A stretch of DNA of 64,000 nt from Pandoraea nosoerga (GCF_902459585.1 NZ_CABPSC010000011.1:1-64000); one strand, 5' to 3'; shown: positions 1 through 9,241, counted from the first letter of the stretch. The notes: generated by a model not told the origin, from the letters alone. Made by a program: numbers and translations.

Positions 1-341
1 ATCACCAGTTGCGGCTGCTCCTTGTCGACGATCGCCTTGAGCAGCTTGGCCACCGCCAGCGGCTGCAACTCTTCGTCCGACTCGATCAGGATCGCCCGGT
101 CGGCCCCGATCGCCAGCGCCGTGCGCAGCGTCTCCTGCGACTGCGCCACGCCCGCCGAGACCGCGATCACTTCGCTCGCCACGCCCGCTTCCTTCAGACG
201 CACCGCCTCTTCCACCGCGATTTCGTCGAACGGATTCATCGACATCTTCACGTTCGCGATGTCGACGCCACTCCCGTCGCTCTTCACCCGAACCTTTACG
301 TTGTAATCCACTACCCGTTTGACCGGTACCAGGATCTTCAT
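1..341 (-). CDS. etfB: Electron transfer flavoprotein subunit beta, 5' part
   Basis: The N-terminal 113 residues are present; the C-terminal half runs off the left edge. The reading starts [20 protein letters not shown] and continues with a segment containing [17 protein letters not shown] and GADRAILIE, which is the typical start of the ETF beta (FixA-like) family. EtfB pairs with EtfA to hold FAD and AMP and carries electrons from acyl-CoA and other flavin dehydrogenases to the quinone pool. etfA is normally the next gene and would lie outside the window. The ATG at 339-341 follows a GGAG-like stretch (CGGAGTTTCGC). It reads away from the MFS gene, in the same direction, with a 75 bp gap, so it may be a separate unit. 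Confidence 0.93.
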   Translation of the reverse strand, partial: MKILVPVKRVVDYNVKVRVKSDGSGVDIANVKMSMNPFDEIAVEEAVRLKEAGVASEVIAVSAGVAQSQETLRTALAIGADRAILIESDEELQPLAVAKLLKAIVDKEQPQLV

Positions 342-416
342 GCGAAACTCCGTTGAATCATGAAAACCGGGCGGCGCGCCGAAGCTGCGGCCCGCGCCAC
401 CCGCGAAGGTGAGAAC

Positions 417-1646
417 TTACTCGATCTCGCGCCCTTTCGTCTCGGGCAACAAAAATGCGGTCACGAGCACGACGAGATAGGCGCCCCCGGCAAACAGGCC
501 GATGGCCGCGCCCAGGCCGCTCGTCTTGGCCAGATAGCCGACGAGGCTCGGGAAGAGCGCGCCAATGCCGCGCCCGAAGTTGTAGGCGAAGCCCTGCCCG
601 TTGGCCCGCACCGCGGACGGGAACAGTTCGGTGAGGTAAGCGCCCATACCGCTGAAAATGCCCGAAGCGGCAAAGCCCAGGGGAAAACCGAGGATCAGCA
701 TCTGATCGTTGGTCAGCTGGAACTGCGTGTAAGCGTAAATGCTCGCGCCCGAGAGCACGGCAAAGACCAGCAGGTTCGCGCGGCGGCCCAGGCGGTCGGT
801 GAGATAGGCGCCGGTGAGGTAGCCGATGAACGACCCCAGAATGATCACCAGCAGATAACCGCCCGTACCGATCACCGACAAGTGGCGCTCGGTCTTCAGG
901 AACGTGGGCAGCCACGTCGTCACGGCGTAGTAGCCACCCTGCACGCCGGTGCACAGCAGGGCCGAGAGCACCGTTGTCTTGAGCAGCGCCGGCGAGAAGA
1001 TGGCCCACGCCGACGTGCGCCGGGCCGCCGATGCCTCCTGCTTGCGCGTGCGCTCGAAGAGTTCCGGCTCAGGCACGTGCTTGCGAATGAAGAGCACGAA
1101 CAGCGCCGGGATCACGCCGATCCAGAACAGCGCGCGCCACGCATATTCTTCCGGCAGATACGAGAACGACGCCGTATAGCACAGCGCCGCGACCGCCCAG
1201 CCGATGGCCCAACCGCTTTGCACCGTCCCCACGGCGCGGCCGCGATACTCCGTGCGCACGATCTCGCCCATGAGCACCGAACCCACGGCCCACTCGCCGC
1301 CGAAGCCCAGGCCTTGCAACGCGCGCAGCACGAAGATCTGCTCGAAGTTCTGCGCGAAGCCGATCAGAATCGTGCACACGGAGAACCACAGGATTGTCGC
1401 CTGCAGAATTTTCACGCGGCCGAAGCGGTCGGCAAGTACGCCTGCCAGCCAGCCGCCGATGGCCGAGAACAGCAGCGTCACCGTCGCCAGCATGCCGGCT
1501 TGCGCCTTGTCGATGCTGAAAATGGTGATGAGCGTGCTGATCACGAAAGTGAACACCATGAAGTCGAGCGCGTCGAGCGCCCACCCGCCGAAGGCGGCGA
1601 TGAAAGTCCGCCGTTCGGTCTTGTTCATCTGGCGATACCAGTTCAT
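417..1646 (-). CDS. MFS transporter, sialate/aromatic-acid:H+ symporter type
   Basis: A 409-residue, 12-helix major facilitator protein. The N-terminus MNKTERRTFIAAFGGWALDA, the LADRFGRVK loop between helices 2 and 3 and the ALQGLGFGGEWAVGS segment of helix 4 to 5 are typical of the organic-acid and sialic-acid symporters. I chose the ATG at 1646 because AGGAGACAAG lies directly before it; an in-frame ATG at 1703 has no ribosome site. It is the last gene of a leftward run gntR - FAD oxidoreductase - amidohydrolase - MFS, so it most likely imports the carboxylic acid or lactone these enzymes use. Substrate cannot be read from the sequence. Confidence 0.88.
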   Translation of the reverse strand: MNWYRQMNKTERRTFIAAFGGWALDALDFMVFTFVISTLITIFSIDKAQAGMLATVTLLFSAIGGWLAGVLADRFGRVKILQATILWFSVCTILIGFAQNFEQIFVLRALQGLGFGGEWAVGSVLMGEIVRTEYRGRAVGTVQSGWAIGWAVAALCYTASFSYLPEEYAWRALFWIGVIPALFVLFIRKHVPEPELFERTRKQEASAARRTSAWAIFSPALLKTTVLSALLCTGVQGGYYAVTTWLPTFLKTERHLSVIGTGGYLLVIILGSFIGYLTGAYLTDRLGRRANLLVFAVLSGASIYAYTQFQLTNDQMLILGFPLGFAASGIFSGMGAYLTELFPSAVRANGQGFAYNFGRGIGALFPSLVGYLAKTSGLGAAIGLFAGGAYLVVLVTAFLLPETKGREIE

Positions 1647-1707
1647 CTTGTCTCCTCTTGAAATCTTGAGTGATGCGCGGGCACAGCGGGCGCGCGATGT
1701 CATGCGA

Positions 1708-2598
1708 TCAGGCCGTTGCCGGGAATCCGTACAAACGCGCCGGGTTGTCGACCAGGATGCGGCGGCGCACGTCGGCGTCCGGCGCCCAGAGCGGCAGCAG
1801 ATTGCGCAGCGCGCCCGTATTCGGCATGCGCGTGAGCGAAACGTGAGGCCAGTCGCTGCCCCAGACCATGCGATCGGGCGCGTCGTCGATGAGGGCCTGC
1901 GCGAACGGCGTCACGTCGTCGAACGTGGGGAATCGCTCGCTGATGCGATATGCGCCCGAGAGCTTGACCCAATAGCCGTGATCGCGCACGAGCGAGCGCA
2001 GCGCCGTGAAACCGGGCGCGTCGAGCCCTTGCGCCACCGGCGTGTGTCCCATGTGATCGACGATGCCGGTGACCGGCAGCTTCGTCATGCGGGGCATGAG
2101 CTCGGGCAACGTCTTCACGTCCATCAGGAACTGCATGTGCCAGCCGAGATCCTTGATGCGATGCGCGAGCGTCTCCATCGCCGTGAAGCCGATGCCGCCG
2201 CCAAACAGCACGTTGATGCGCAGGCCGCGAACGCCGGCCGCATGCATCGCCTCGAGTTGCGCGTCGGTCACCTCGGGCGAGACGACGGCGATACCGCGCA
2301 GCCGGTCCGGATGGCGGCGCAGCGTCTCGAGCATGTAGCGATTGTCCGTGCCGTAGACGCTGATCTGCACGAGCACGCCGTAAGTCATGTCGGTCGCGTC
2401 GAGCATGGCGAGGTACTTCTCCTGCGGCGCGGGCGGCGGCGTGTAGCTACGCTCGGGCACCATCGGGTAATCGCCGCTCGCCGCCACGACGTGCGCGTGC
2501 GTGTCGACCGCGCCGGCGGGCACGTCGAACGTGGGTGGATCGATCTGCGGCAGCGGGCCAAGGCACAGCGGCGCTCCGGCGGCGGGGTTTGCGGTCAT
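1708..2598 (-). CDS. Amidohydrolase family protein (2-pyrone-4,6-dicarboxylate lactonase-like)
   Basis: A 296-residue TIM-barrel hydrolase of the amidohydrolase-2 group. Seen: the metal-site start VDTHAHVV (about residue 31), a GLRINVLFGGG strand, the IVDHMGH strand near residue 180 and the terminal MVWGSDWPH motif near residue 246, whose Asp is the usual catalytic residue. The best-known relatives hydrolyse lactones such as 2-pyrone-4,6-dicarboxylate or related dicarboxylates. AGGAGTCGAC precedes the ATG. It sits 61 bp upstream of the transporter gene and 154 bp downstream of the FAD oxidoreductase gene, consistent with one small catabolic operon. The exact substrate is unknown. Confidence 0.85.
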   Translation of the reverse strand: MTANPAAGAPLCLGPLPQIDPPTFDVPAGAVDTHAHVVAASGDYPMVPERSYTPPPAPQEKYLAMLDATDMTYGVLVQISVYGTDNRYMLETLRRHPDRLRGIAVVSPEVTDAQLEAMHAAGVRGLRINVLFGGGIGFTAMETLAHRIKDLGWHMQFLMDVKTLPELMPRMTKLPVTGIVDHMGHTPVAQGLDAPGFTALRSLVRDHGYWVKLSGAYRISERFPTFDDVTPFAQALIDDAPDRMVWGSDWPHVSLTRMPNTGALRNLLPLWAPDADVRRRILVDNPARLYGFPATA

Positions 2599-2752
2599 GT
2601 CGACTCCTCAGAAGGCGCGAGGGCGACAGTGACAACGTCGGGCTCACGCCAGGGGCTAAAACGGGTCGGGCAACGACGCCCTTGAAAGTACGCGCGAAAC
2701 AAGTGGCGCCGGCGAAAAAGCGACGCCAAGCGGAGGCAAGCCGCCGATGCGC

Positions 2753-4165
2753 TTACAGCAACTTGCCCGGATTCATGATGCCGGCCGGATCGAATACGGC
2801 CTTGATCTCGCGCATGAGACGCAGTTCCAGCGGCGACTTGTACTTGACGAAGTACGAACGCTTGAGCTGTCCGATGCCGTGCTCGGCGCTGATGCTGCCG
2901 CCGTGGCGCGCGACTTCGTCGAGCACTTCGGCCGTGATCGCCTCGCCGTGCTTGGCCATGAACTCCGGCGCCTCGCCGGCCGGGCGCGACAGGTTGTAGT
3001 GGAGGTTGCCGTCGCCGAAATGGCCGAAGACGAACGGCCGCACCTGCGGGCACACGCGGCGCACGCGCGCCTCGGCGCTCGTCATGAAGTCGGGGATGGC
3101 CTCGATCGGCAACGAGACGTCATGCTTCAGATGCGGCCCGTCCGCGCGTTGCGCTTCGGAAATCTCTTCGCGCAACTTCCACATCTGCTCGAGCTGGCCG
3201 AGCGTCGACGACACCACCGCGTCCGCACAAAGATCGCGCTCGAGCGCCGCTTCGATCACGCGCTCGAGCAAGGCGGCCAGCGCCTGTTCGTCGGCCGTGT
3301 CGGCGAGCTCGATCAGGACATAGCCCGGATGCCGCTCGGCGAACGGCGCGCGCACGCCGGGCACGTTGGCCGTCACCAGATCGACACACTCGCCGGTGAA
3401 GAACTCGAACGCCTGCATGCGCGCACCGCATTCGGCAAACAGCAGTTCGTAGAGTTCGAGCGCCTGGCGCGGCGACGCCACGGCCGCGATCACGACCTGA
3501 CGCACGGGCGTCGGTGCGTAGAGCCGCAGCGCGGCCGCGGTGATCACCCCCAGCGTGCCCTCCGAGCCGATGAGCAGTTGCTTGAGGTCGTAGCCGGTGT
3601 TGTCCTTGCGCAGCGTGCGCAGACCATGCAGGATCTCCCCGTTCGGCAGCACGGCTTCCACGCCGAGCACGAGCTCGCGCGTCATGCCGTAGCGCACGAC
3701 GTTCACGCCGCCGGCGTTGGTCGCGAGGTTGCCGCCGAGCTGACACGAGCCCTCGGCCGCGAGGCTCAGTGGCAGCAGACGATTTGCGTCGCGCGCGGCG
3801 CGCTGCAGGTCTTCGAGAATGCACCCGGCCTCGGCGACCATCGTGTTGGCGATGGTATCGAGGCTGCGCACGGCGTTCATGCGGTCGAGGCTCAGCACCA
3901 CGTTCTGCGCCGACGCGTCGGGCGTCGCGCCGCCGCACAGGCCGGTATTGCCGCCGCGCGGCACCACGGGCGTGCCCGTACCCTGGCACAGCGCGAGGAT
4001 CTTCGCGACGTCCTGCGTCGTGCGCGGCCGCACGACGGCCTGCGCGTTGCCACGGTACATGCCGCGCCAGTCGGACAGCCAGGGCGCCACGTCGTCGGCC
4101 GACGTGAGGACGCTGTCGGCGCCGACGGCATCGACGAGGCGTTGAGCAAAAGCGGTGAGGGTCAT
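2753..4165 (-). CDS. FAD-binding oxidoreductase, D-2-hydroxyacid dehydrogenase (GlcD/D2HGDH) family
   Basis: 470 residues with the normal two-part layout: an N-terminal PCMH-type FAD domain (VVPRGGNTGLCGGA near residue 68-81, LGGNLATNAGG near 143, LIGSEGTLGVIT near 197) and a C-terminal FAD-oxidase domain ending in the metal and substrate region GHFGDGNLHYN and SAEHGIGQLKRSY. Family members oxidise D-lactate, glycolate or D-2-hydroxyglutarate and pass electrons to ETF or quinone; the etfB gene at the end of this strand run may be relevant. It is the second gene of the gntR-led cluster (47 bp after gntR). The particular hydroxy acid is not determinable here. Confidence 0.9.
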   Translation of the reverse strand: MTLTAFAQRLVDAVGADSVLTSADDVAPWLSDWRGMYRGNAQAVVRPRTTQDVAKILALCQGTGTPVVPRGGNTGLCGGATPDASAQNVVLSLDRMNAVRSLDTIANTMVAEAGCILEDLQRAARDANRLLPLSLAAEGSCQLGGNLATNAGGVNVVRYGMTRELVLGVEAVLPNGEILHGLRTLRKDNTGYDLKQLLIGSEGTLGVITAAALRLYAPTPVRQVVIAAVASPRQALELYELLFAECGARMQAFEFFTGECVDLVTANVPGVRAPFAERHPGYVLIELADTADEQALAALLERVIEAALERDLCADAVVSSTLGQLEQMWKLREEISEAQRADGPHLKHDVSLPIEAIPDFMTSAEARVRRVCPQVRPFVFGHFGDGNLHYNLSRPAGEAPEFMAKHGEAITAEVLDEVARHGGSISAEHGIGQLKRSYFVKYKSPLELRLMREIKAVFDPAGIMNPGKLL

Positions 4166-4212
4166 GGTGTCACGCGTCGGAGGTTACGGTGCGGGGATGG
4201 CATCTGACGAGG

Positions 4213-4944
4213 TCAAGCGCGGGTCGGCGCGATGGCGCCGGTGATGATGTCTCGTCCGGGCAGCGTCAGCCCGAGACGGGCCGATGCGCGCAGCAGGTGC
4301 GAGAGCGAGGCGGCGCGCGCGAGCAGCGGGTCGCGCGCCTTGATCGCGTTGAATACGGCGACGTGCTCCTGATGCACCTGCGCGGCAAGCCCGTCGTGAA
4401 GCAGCGTGTTCGTGCGCGCGGTGTGGACGACCTGGCGGATCTGCAGGTTCAGATACTGCAGCAGATCGGCGTAATAGCGGTTGTGCGTGGCGCGGGCGAT
4501 CGCGGCATGGAACGCCGTGTCGTATTCCACACCGTTTTCCACGTGATACAGGTTCGTTTCGAGCTTCTCGAGAATCTCGCCGAGCCGGCGGATGTCCTCT
4601 TCCGTATGGCGCACGGCAGCCAGCGCTGCGGCCGTGCTCTCCAGATCGAGACGCAACTCATAGACGCTGGCGAGATCCGCGGCGTCTTTGCCCACCGGCA
4701 CCTGAAAACCGCTCGACGGAGTGCGCGCCTTGACGGTCACGCCGGCGCCTTGCCGGCTGTCGATCAGCCCTTGCGCGCGCAGGCGCTCGGTCACCTCGCG
4801 GATCACGGCCGGGCTCACGCCATAAGTCTCGGCAAGCTGCTTGCCGGTCGGCAGCTTGGCGCCCACGGGATAGACGCCCTGCCGGATCGCATCCTGCAAC
4901 TGCTGCGCGACCTGCTCGGTCAGGGTTCTGGGCTTGGTCGTCAT
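4213..4944 (-). CDS. GntR-family regulator, FadR/FCD subfamily
   Basis: 243 residues: an N-terminal winged helix-turn-helix (residues about 5-72, including LPTGKQLAETYGVSPAVIRE) followed by an all-helical FCD ligand domain, with the usual metal-binding histidine region around YDTAFHAAIARATHN. FadR-type regulators sense small organic acids and usually repress the neighbouring catabolic operon. As first gene of the leftward run with the FAD oxidoreductase, hydrolase and MFS genes it is probably autoregulated together with them. The ATG has only an AGAGG very close by, so the exact start is less sure. I could not pick out a clear FadR-like operator in 4945-5145. Confidence 0.9.
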   Translation of the reverse strand: MTTKPRTLTEQVAQQLQDAIRQGVYPVGAKLPTGKQLAETYGVSPAVIREVTERLRAQGLIDSRQGAGVTVKARTPSSGFQVPVGKDAADLASVYELRLDLESTAAALAAVRHTEEDIRRLGEILEKLETNLYHVENGVEYDTAFHAAIARATHNRYYADLLQYLNLQIRQVVHTARTNTLLHDGLAAQVHQEHVAVFNAIKARDPLLARAASLSHLLRASARLGLTLPGRDIITGAIAPTRA

Positions 4945-5145
4945 CCTCTCACGTCCGTCTCATGCTTTTCTGGTTTGCATGTTATCTGAAAACTTTACGC
5001 GGATAGCACCGAGTTAACCCTTAGTGTCCCGTCACGTGAAAGACCGCCGGCAGAAACACGCCGGGCGGCGACGGGACTGCCCATGTGGCCGCCCGGCGCT
5101 CGCGTCACGAGGTGGCGCGGAAGGGGACGCCGGTTGGACGTCCGC

Positions 5146-5445
5146 TCAGAAGCCGATCAGCGCTTCCGTGACGTGGCCCACGTTGGGCGGCGCGGCAAAG
5201 CAGTCGCTCACCAACGCACGCCATTGCTGGAACGCCTCGGAGTTACGGAAGTGGACGGTGTGGTCTTCGAGCGTTTCCCAGGTGACCACGAGGCTGTAAT
5301 GGGTCGGCTGCTCGATGGACTTGAGCAGACGCATGCCGTGGCAGCCTTTCGAGCCTTTGAAGAGCGGCGCGGCCTTTGCCACGCCTTGCTCGAAGGCGGC
5401 TTCCGTGCCGGGCTTCACTTCGATCTGGGCAATTTCAAAGATCAT
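5146..5445 (-). CDS. Antibiotic biosynthesis monooxygenase (ABM) domain protein
   Basis: A 99-residue single-domain ferredoxin-like fold protein: MIFEIAQIEVKPGTEAAFEQ, then GCHGMRLLKSIEQP and YSLVVTWETLEDH, the normal ABM / YgiN-type pattern. Members are small dimeric monooxygenases or heme- and quinone-handling enzymes, and many have no known substrate. GAGGAAATCCC precedes the ATG. It stands alone between the gntR operon (200 bp away) and the divergent ammonium transporter gene. Confidence 0.85.
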   Translation of the reverse strand: MIFEIAQIEVKPGTEAAFEQGVAKAAPLFKGSKGCHGMRLLKSIEQPTHYSLVVTWETLEDHTVHFRNSEAFQQWRALVSDCFAAPPNVGHVTEALIGF

Positions 5446-5724
5446 GGGATTTCCTCAGTGGTTGTGCGTGTGCCAATCGTTGGTGTTGTCGTCGCACGGT
5501 GGCGCCGAGCGGCCCCGGTGCGAAGCGGCCGGGCGTGGCGCGCGGCGCCGCGAGAACGCCCGATTCTATACCGCACGCGAGCGTGCCGCACTGTGCGCGG
5601 CAGCAGCGGGCCTTTCATCGCCCTTCCATGCCGGCGCCAGTCCCGACCGCCTCACCCACGCGCGCCTCCTCACGCCAGTCCCGTGTGCGGGCTTGCACTG
5701 ACTTCGCTCACGAGCGCGGCGTGC

Positions 5725-5741
5725 AGCACCATGACCGTGCC
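5725..5741 (+). promoter_or_regulatory. Possible NtrC binding site
   Basis: AGCACC-ATGAC-CGTGCC resembles the NtrC dyad TGCACC-N5-GGTGCA with one mismatch in each half at the outer base and one at an inner base. It lies about 70 bp upstream of the -24 element of the amtB promoter, a normal distance for an enhancer site. Inference from pattern and position only. Confidence 0.4.
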
Positions 5742-5807
5742 GCGCGCGGCGGAGAGTGTCGCCTCGCCAAATAAAACATCCTGATAAATCAATGCGAAAC
5801 AGGGCGC

Positions 5808-5823
5808 TGGCATTGCTTTTGCA
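5808..5823 (+). promoter_or_regulatory. Sigma-54 promoter of the ammonium transporter gene
   Basis: TGGCATTGCTTTTGCA fits the -24/-12 consensus TGGCAC-N5-TTGCA with the GG and GC exactly 10 bp apart; only the C of TGGCAC differs. It lies 42 bp before the amtB start codon. Sigma-54 control under NtrC is well known for ammonium channels in proteobacteria. Confidence 0.8.
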
Positions 5824-5865
5824 TATCTTCGTTCTTCCTTCTTTTTGCACCAAAAGAGCACATTC

Positions 5866-7068
5866 ATGCCCAATTCCAATACACCCGGCGACGTGCTGTT
5901 TCTTTTGCTCGGCGCGATTCTGGTGCTTGCCATGCACGCCGGCTTCGCGTTTCTCGAACTCGGCACCGTCCGCAAGAAGAACCAGGTGAACGCGCTGGTC
6001 AAGATCCTGACCGACTTCGCGGTCTCCGGACTCGCGTACTTCTTCATCGGCTATCCGCTCGCATATGGCGTCGACTTCTGGTCGAGCGCGACCGTCCTCT
6101 CGGCGCACAACGGTTATGCGCTGATCCGGTTCTTCTTCCTGCTGACGTTTGCCGCGGCGATTCCGGCCATCGTGTCGGGCGGCATTGCCGAGCGTGCGAA
6201 GTTCCATCCGCAGTCGGTGGCGACCTTCTTCCTCGTGGGCGTGGTCTACCCGTTCTTCGAGGGAATTGCGTGGAACAACCATCTCGGCATTCAGGACGGG
6301 TTCACACGTGCGCTGGGCGCGCCGTTCCACGACTTCGCGGGCTCGGTCGTGGTGCACGCGGTCGGCGGCTGGATCGGACTGGCGGCGGTGCTGCATCTCG
6401 GCGCGCGTCGCGGGCGCTATAACGGCCAGGGTCAGGTCTCGGCGCACCCGCCGTCATCGATTCCGTTCCTCGCCCTCGGTGCGTGGATTCTGATCGTAGG
6501 CTGGTTCGGCTTCAATGTGATGAGCGCACAGCGCGTGGGCGGCATCTCGGGACTGGTCGCGGTGAACTCGCTCATGGCGATGGTCGGCGGCACGCTGGTC
6601 GCGATGTGGATCGGCAAGGACGATCCTGGCTTCATCCACAACGGTCCACTCGCCGGCCTCGTGGCGGTATGCGCGGGCTCGGATGTGATGCATCCGCTGG
6701 GCGCGCTCGTCGTGGGCGCGGTGGCGGGCGGGTTGTTCGTGTGGCTGTTTACGGTGACGCAGAATCGTCTTCGCATCGACGACGTGCTTGGCGTGTGGCC
6801 GCTGCACGGCGTGTGCGGCATCTGGGGCGGGCTCGCGGCAGGCATTTTCGGTCAGACGGCGCTCGGCGGGCTCGGCGGCGTGAGCTTCCTCGCGCAAGTC
6901 GCCGGCACCGTGATGGGCGTTGCCATCGCCTTTGCGGGCGGCTATCTCGTCTACGGCGCGATCAAGCGCCTCATGGGTCTGCGCCTCGACGACGAGCAGG
7001 AGTACTACGGCGCCGACCTTTCCATTCACAAGATCACGGCGACGCCCGAGCGCGAGACGAACTGGTAA
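5866..7068 (+). CDS. amtB: Ammonium transporter
   Basis: 400 residues with 11 predicted membrane helices and no cleavable signal peptide. Family marks are seen in order: AFLELGTVRKKN early, the segment GSVVVHAVGGWIGL with the first pore histidine, FGFNVMSAQ, and PLHGVCGIWGGLAAG with the second pore histidine. It conducts ammonia/ammonium into the cytoplasm. No glnK/P-II gene accompanies it, so coupling to a P-II protein made elsewhere is likely. I chose the ATG at 5866, where the conserved family N-terminus begins, rather than the upstream ATG at 5845. The sigma-54 promoter at 5808 suggests induction by nitrogen limitation. Confidence 0.94.
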   Translation: MPNSNTPGDVLFLLLGAILVLAMHAGFAFLELGTVRKKNQVNALVKILTDFAVSGLAYFFIGYPLAYGVDFWSSATVLSAHNGYALIRFFFLLTFAAAIPAIVSGGIAERAKFHPQSVATFFLVGVVYPFFEGIAWNNHLGIQDGFTRALGAPFHDFAGSVVVHAVGGWIGLAAVLHLGARRGRYNGQGQVSAHPPSSIPFLALGAWILIVGWFGFNVMSAQRVGGISGLVAVNSLMAMVGGTLVAMWIGKDDPGFIHNGPLAGLVAVCAGSDVMHPLGALVVGAVAGGLFVWLFTVTQNRLRIDDVLGVWPLHGVCGIWGGLAAGIFGQTALGGLGGVSFLAQVAGTVMGVAIAFAGGYLVYGAIKRLMGLRLDDEQEYYGADLSIHKITATPERETNW

Positions 7069-7200
7069 GTGGCGAGCGCGTTGCCGCCTGCGGCGGCCCA
7101 CGCCGTCCGGATCGGCGGGGCTCCTTCTGACGAACGCGGTCAACGGATCTTCATGCGGCGTCCATACGATATGGACGTCTCGTGTCGCGGACAGCCCGAC

Positions 7201-9072
7201 TCAAACCCGTGTCGAATCGATGTCGACGTACACGACGCCGCCTGGTGCGCGTGCAATGCCGGGGGGATCGCCCGCTCGGGGCGCGCCGCCGGGCACCGCC
7301 CGCCCCTCGGCACGCCCGGCCGCCTCGGTGCATTGCGACGGGGTCAGCAGCCGCTCCAGCAACGCCGAACTCCAATGCTGGTACGACAGCAGCAACCGAT
7401 ACGTGGCGCGAACAGGCGTGGCGGGCCGGTTGCGCCAACCATCTTCCGCCCAACGTCTGCCCCACGGACTCTCGGCGGGCGACAAACTCAAACGCGTGCG
7501 CGCATCGACGCACACGGGGTAGGCCGTGACATCGAACGACTCGCACACACGCGCAATCTCGCCGGCCTGCAGCGGTTCGCGTGACGTGAGCAAGCGCTCG
7601 CACAGCGCCGCGCGCGATGCGATCTCGGCGAGCAGCGCCGTGTCGCAATGCGCGGCGAGATCCTTCACGCGTGTCACGCGCGCCAGCACTCGCGCCTCGT
7701 CGCCGCAGGGGACGAGGGCAAGCCGCTCGTTCAGTGCCTGCCAGCGTTGCGCGAGACCGTGGGCGTCGTCGGCAAACGCTGCGTTGCGCGCCCACGTGCC
7801 CACCAGACTCGTCATCGCGCGAAAGGAATCGAGCATCAGCCCGGCCACGCGCAAATAGCCTCGATAGCCGTCCATGGCGGCCGAAGGCCCCCGGAACCAG
7901 GACGGCAACCAGAGCGCCAGTCGCGCGGGCGGCACTGCCGTATTCGAAAGCGTAAAGAGCGTGGCCACATCGCGGGATCGGGCAAGCGCACCCAACCGGT
8001 TGCGCCACGACGAAGGCGTCGTCTGCGGTATCGCGACGCAGGTTTCGAGCAGACGGCAGGCCGCTTCCATGCGCTTGAGAATTTCGTCGGCCGCGTGATG
8101 GCGAATTAGCGTCGGCGAGCCGAGCGACTGCGTGACCACACCCTTCAGGCCCTCGAGTCCGAGCAGCAGCCAGTCGGCCCACGGCACGTCGAATGGCGTG
8201 TTCACGCTGGCCGCGCCCCGCGTGCGCGATGCGGCGTCGTGGCCCGCACCGCCGGCGCACGCCGCGGACTCTCGATACAGCGAGGCCGCGATGATCACCA
8301 ACAGCGAAAGATTGCCGACCAGCGAGATCGTGTCGCGGGCCGCTCGAAAGCGCCAGCCGCGCTCGCCCGTGGCCGTCACGGTCTCCAGCCAACGCGAGAT
8401 GTCGCGGCACGCATCCTCGACCGAGACGTCGGAAACGCGAGTGGGCACCAACATCGCCTCGGCGTGGCTGCGTGTCTGGGCGAGCTTCGGGTCGCGCACG
8501 TGCGCAAGATCGAACTCGTTGCGATAGAAATGCTGAGCCGCCGCCGTCGAAACCCACATTCCCGCCCAAGCCTGCGCGAAGGCGTGCCGAAGTTCGGAAG
8601 ATGACCGGGGACCGGCGCGGCCGCCGCCGGCGGCGCGGAGATTCCGTCCACCTGATCCCCTTGATTCTCTTGATCCCCTTGATTCCCTTGATCCACTCGG
8701 TTCTCCCCGGCCATTCCGTTCGCTCCGTTCACTTCGTTCACTTCGTTCGCTTCGTTCGCTTCGTTCACTTCGTTCGCTTCGTTCGCTTCGTTCGCTTCGT
8801 TCGCTTCGTTCGCCCCATGCGGCGCCTCTTCCGGCCGTGGCGGCGTACCGTTCGACGTCCCGCGTCGTTGGCCGCGCGTGGGCGCCCGCGGTGAGCCGTG
8901 CGTCGTTATGCAAGGCGTTGAAGGTACGCTCGAGACGGGCCGGAAGATCCGTGCTCGCGACACGGCGCCACGCCGACGCCTCGCGCGTGCCCGCCGCTTC
9001 GGCGCCCGGGCTTCGGGCCTGCCCTGCATGCGCGCCCCACCCCGACACACCTGCCCCATGCGGATACCACAT
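7201..9072 (-). CDS. Unrecognised protein with Glu-Arg-Ser tripeptide repeats
   Basis: 623 residues; I do not recognise the family. The start is well supported: GGAAGGAGGATGGG lies directly before the ATG at 9072. Residues about 87-120 are a run of Glu-Arg-Ser tripeptides encoded by eleven 9-bp units, followed by a second low-complexity Ser/Arg/Glu/Gly segment from another 9-bp repeat. After residue about 160 the sequence becomes normal globular, mostly helical protein with one possible membrane helix (SLVGNLSLLVIIAASLY). The C-terminal tail is Pro/Gly/Ala-rich. It is convergent with amtB and stands alone. Codon use is like its neighbours. A surface or secreted role is possible but not shown. 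Confidence 0.6.
   Translation of the reverse strand: MWYPHGAGVSGWGAHAGQARSPGAEAAGTREASAWRRVASTDLPARLERTFNALHNDARLTAGAHARPTTRDVERYAATAGRGAAWGERSERSERSERSERSERSERSERSERSERSERNGRGEPSGSRESRGSRESRGSGGRNLRAAGGGRAGPRSSSELRHAFAQAWAGMWVSTAAAQHFYRNEFDLAHVRDPKLAQTRSHAEAMLVPTRVSDVSVEDACRDISRWLETVTATGERGWRFRAARDTISLVGNLSLLVIIAASLYRESAACAGGAGHDAASRTRGAASVNTPFDVPWADWLLLGLEGLKGVVTQSLGSPTLIRHHAADEILKRMEAACRLLETCVAIPQTTPSSWRNRLGALARSRDVATLFTLSNTAVPPARLALWLPSWFRGPSAAMDGYRGYLRVAGLMLDSFRAMTSLVGTWARNAAFADDAHGLAQRWQALNERLALVPCGDEARVLARVTRVKDLAAHCDTALLAEIASRAALCERLLTSREPLQAGEIARVCESFDVTAYPVCVDARTRLSLSPAESPWGRRWAEDGWRNRPATPVRATYRLLLSYQHWSSALLERLLTPSQCTEAAGRAEGRAVPGGAPRAGDPPGIARAPGGVVYVDIDSTRV
8652..8696. repeat. 9-bp tandem repeat, five units, inside a coding region
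   Basis: Five consecutive 9-bp units close to TTGATCCCC. On the minus strand they encode the Gly/Ser/Arg/Glu low-complexity part of the 623-residue protein. The period keeps the reading frame whatever the copy number. Confidence 0.85.
8715..8813. repeat. 9-bp tandem repeat, eleven units, inside a coding region
   Basis: Eleven units of TTCGTTCGC/TTCGTTCAC/TCCGTTCGC. On the minus strand each unit encodes Glu-Arg-Ser. The last five units are identical, which suggests recent slippage or homogenisation. Confidence 0.95.
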
Positions 9073-9241
9073 CCCATCCTCCTTCCGAACGGCGCCGGCG
9101 CGCCGGCAAACCGTCGACTATAGAAGGATCGTCCCTCGGGCGCGGCGCCTCGTCGAGCGGACACGCGCGCGAGGGCCGGCGCGTCGGCCTGCACGAGCGT
9201 CGACGCGCGTCCGGACAGCGCCCCAGCGAGGGCCCACTTAC

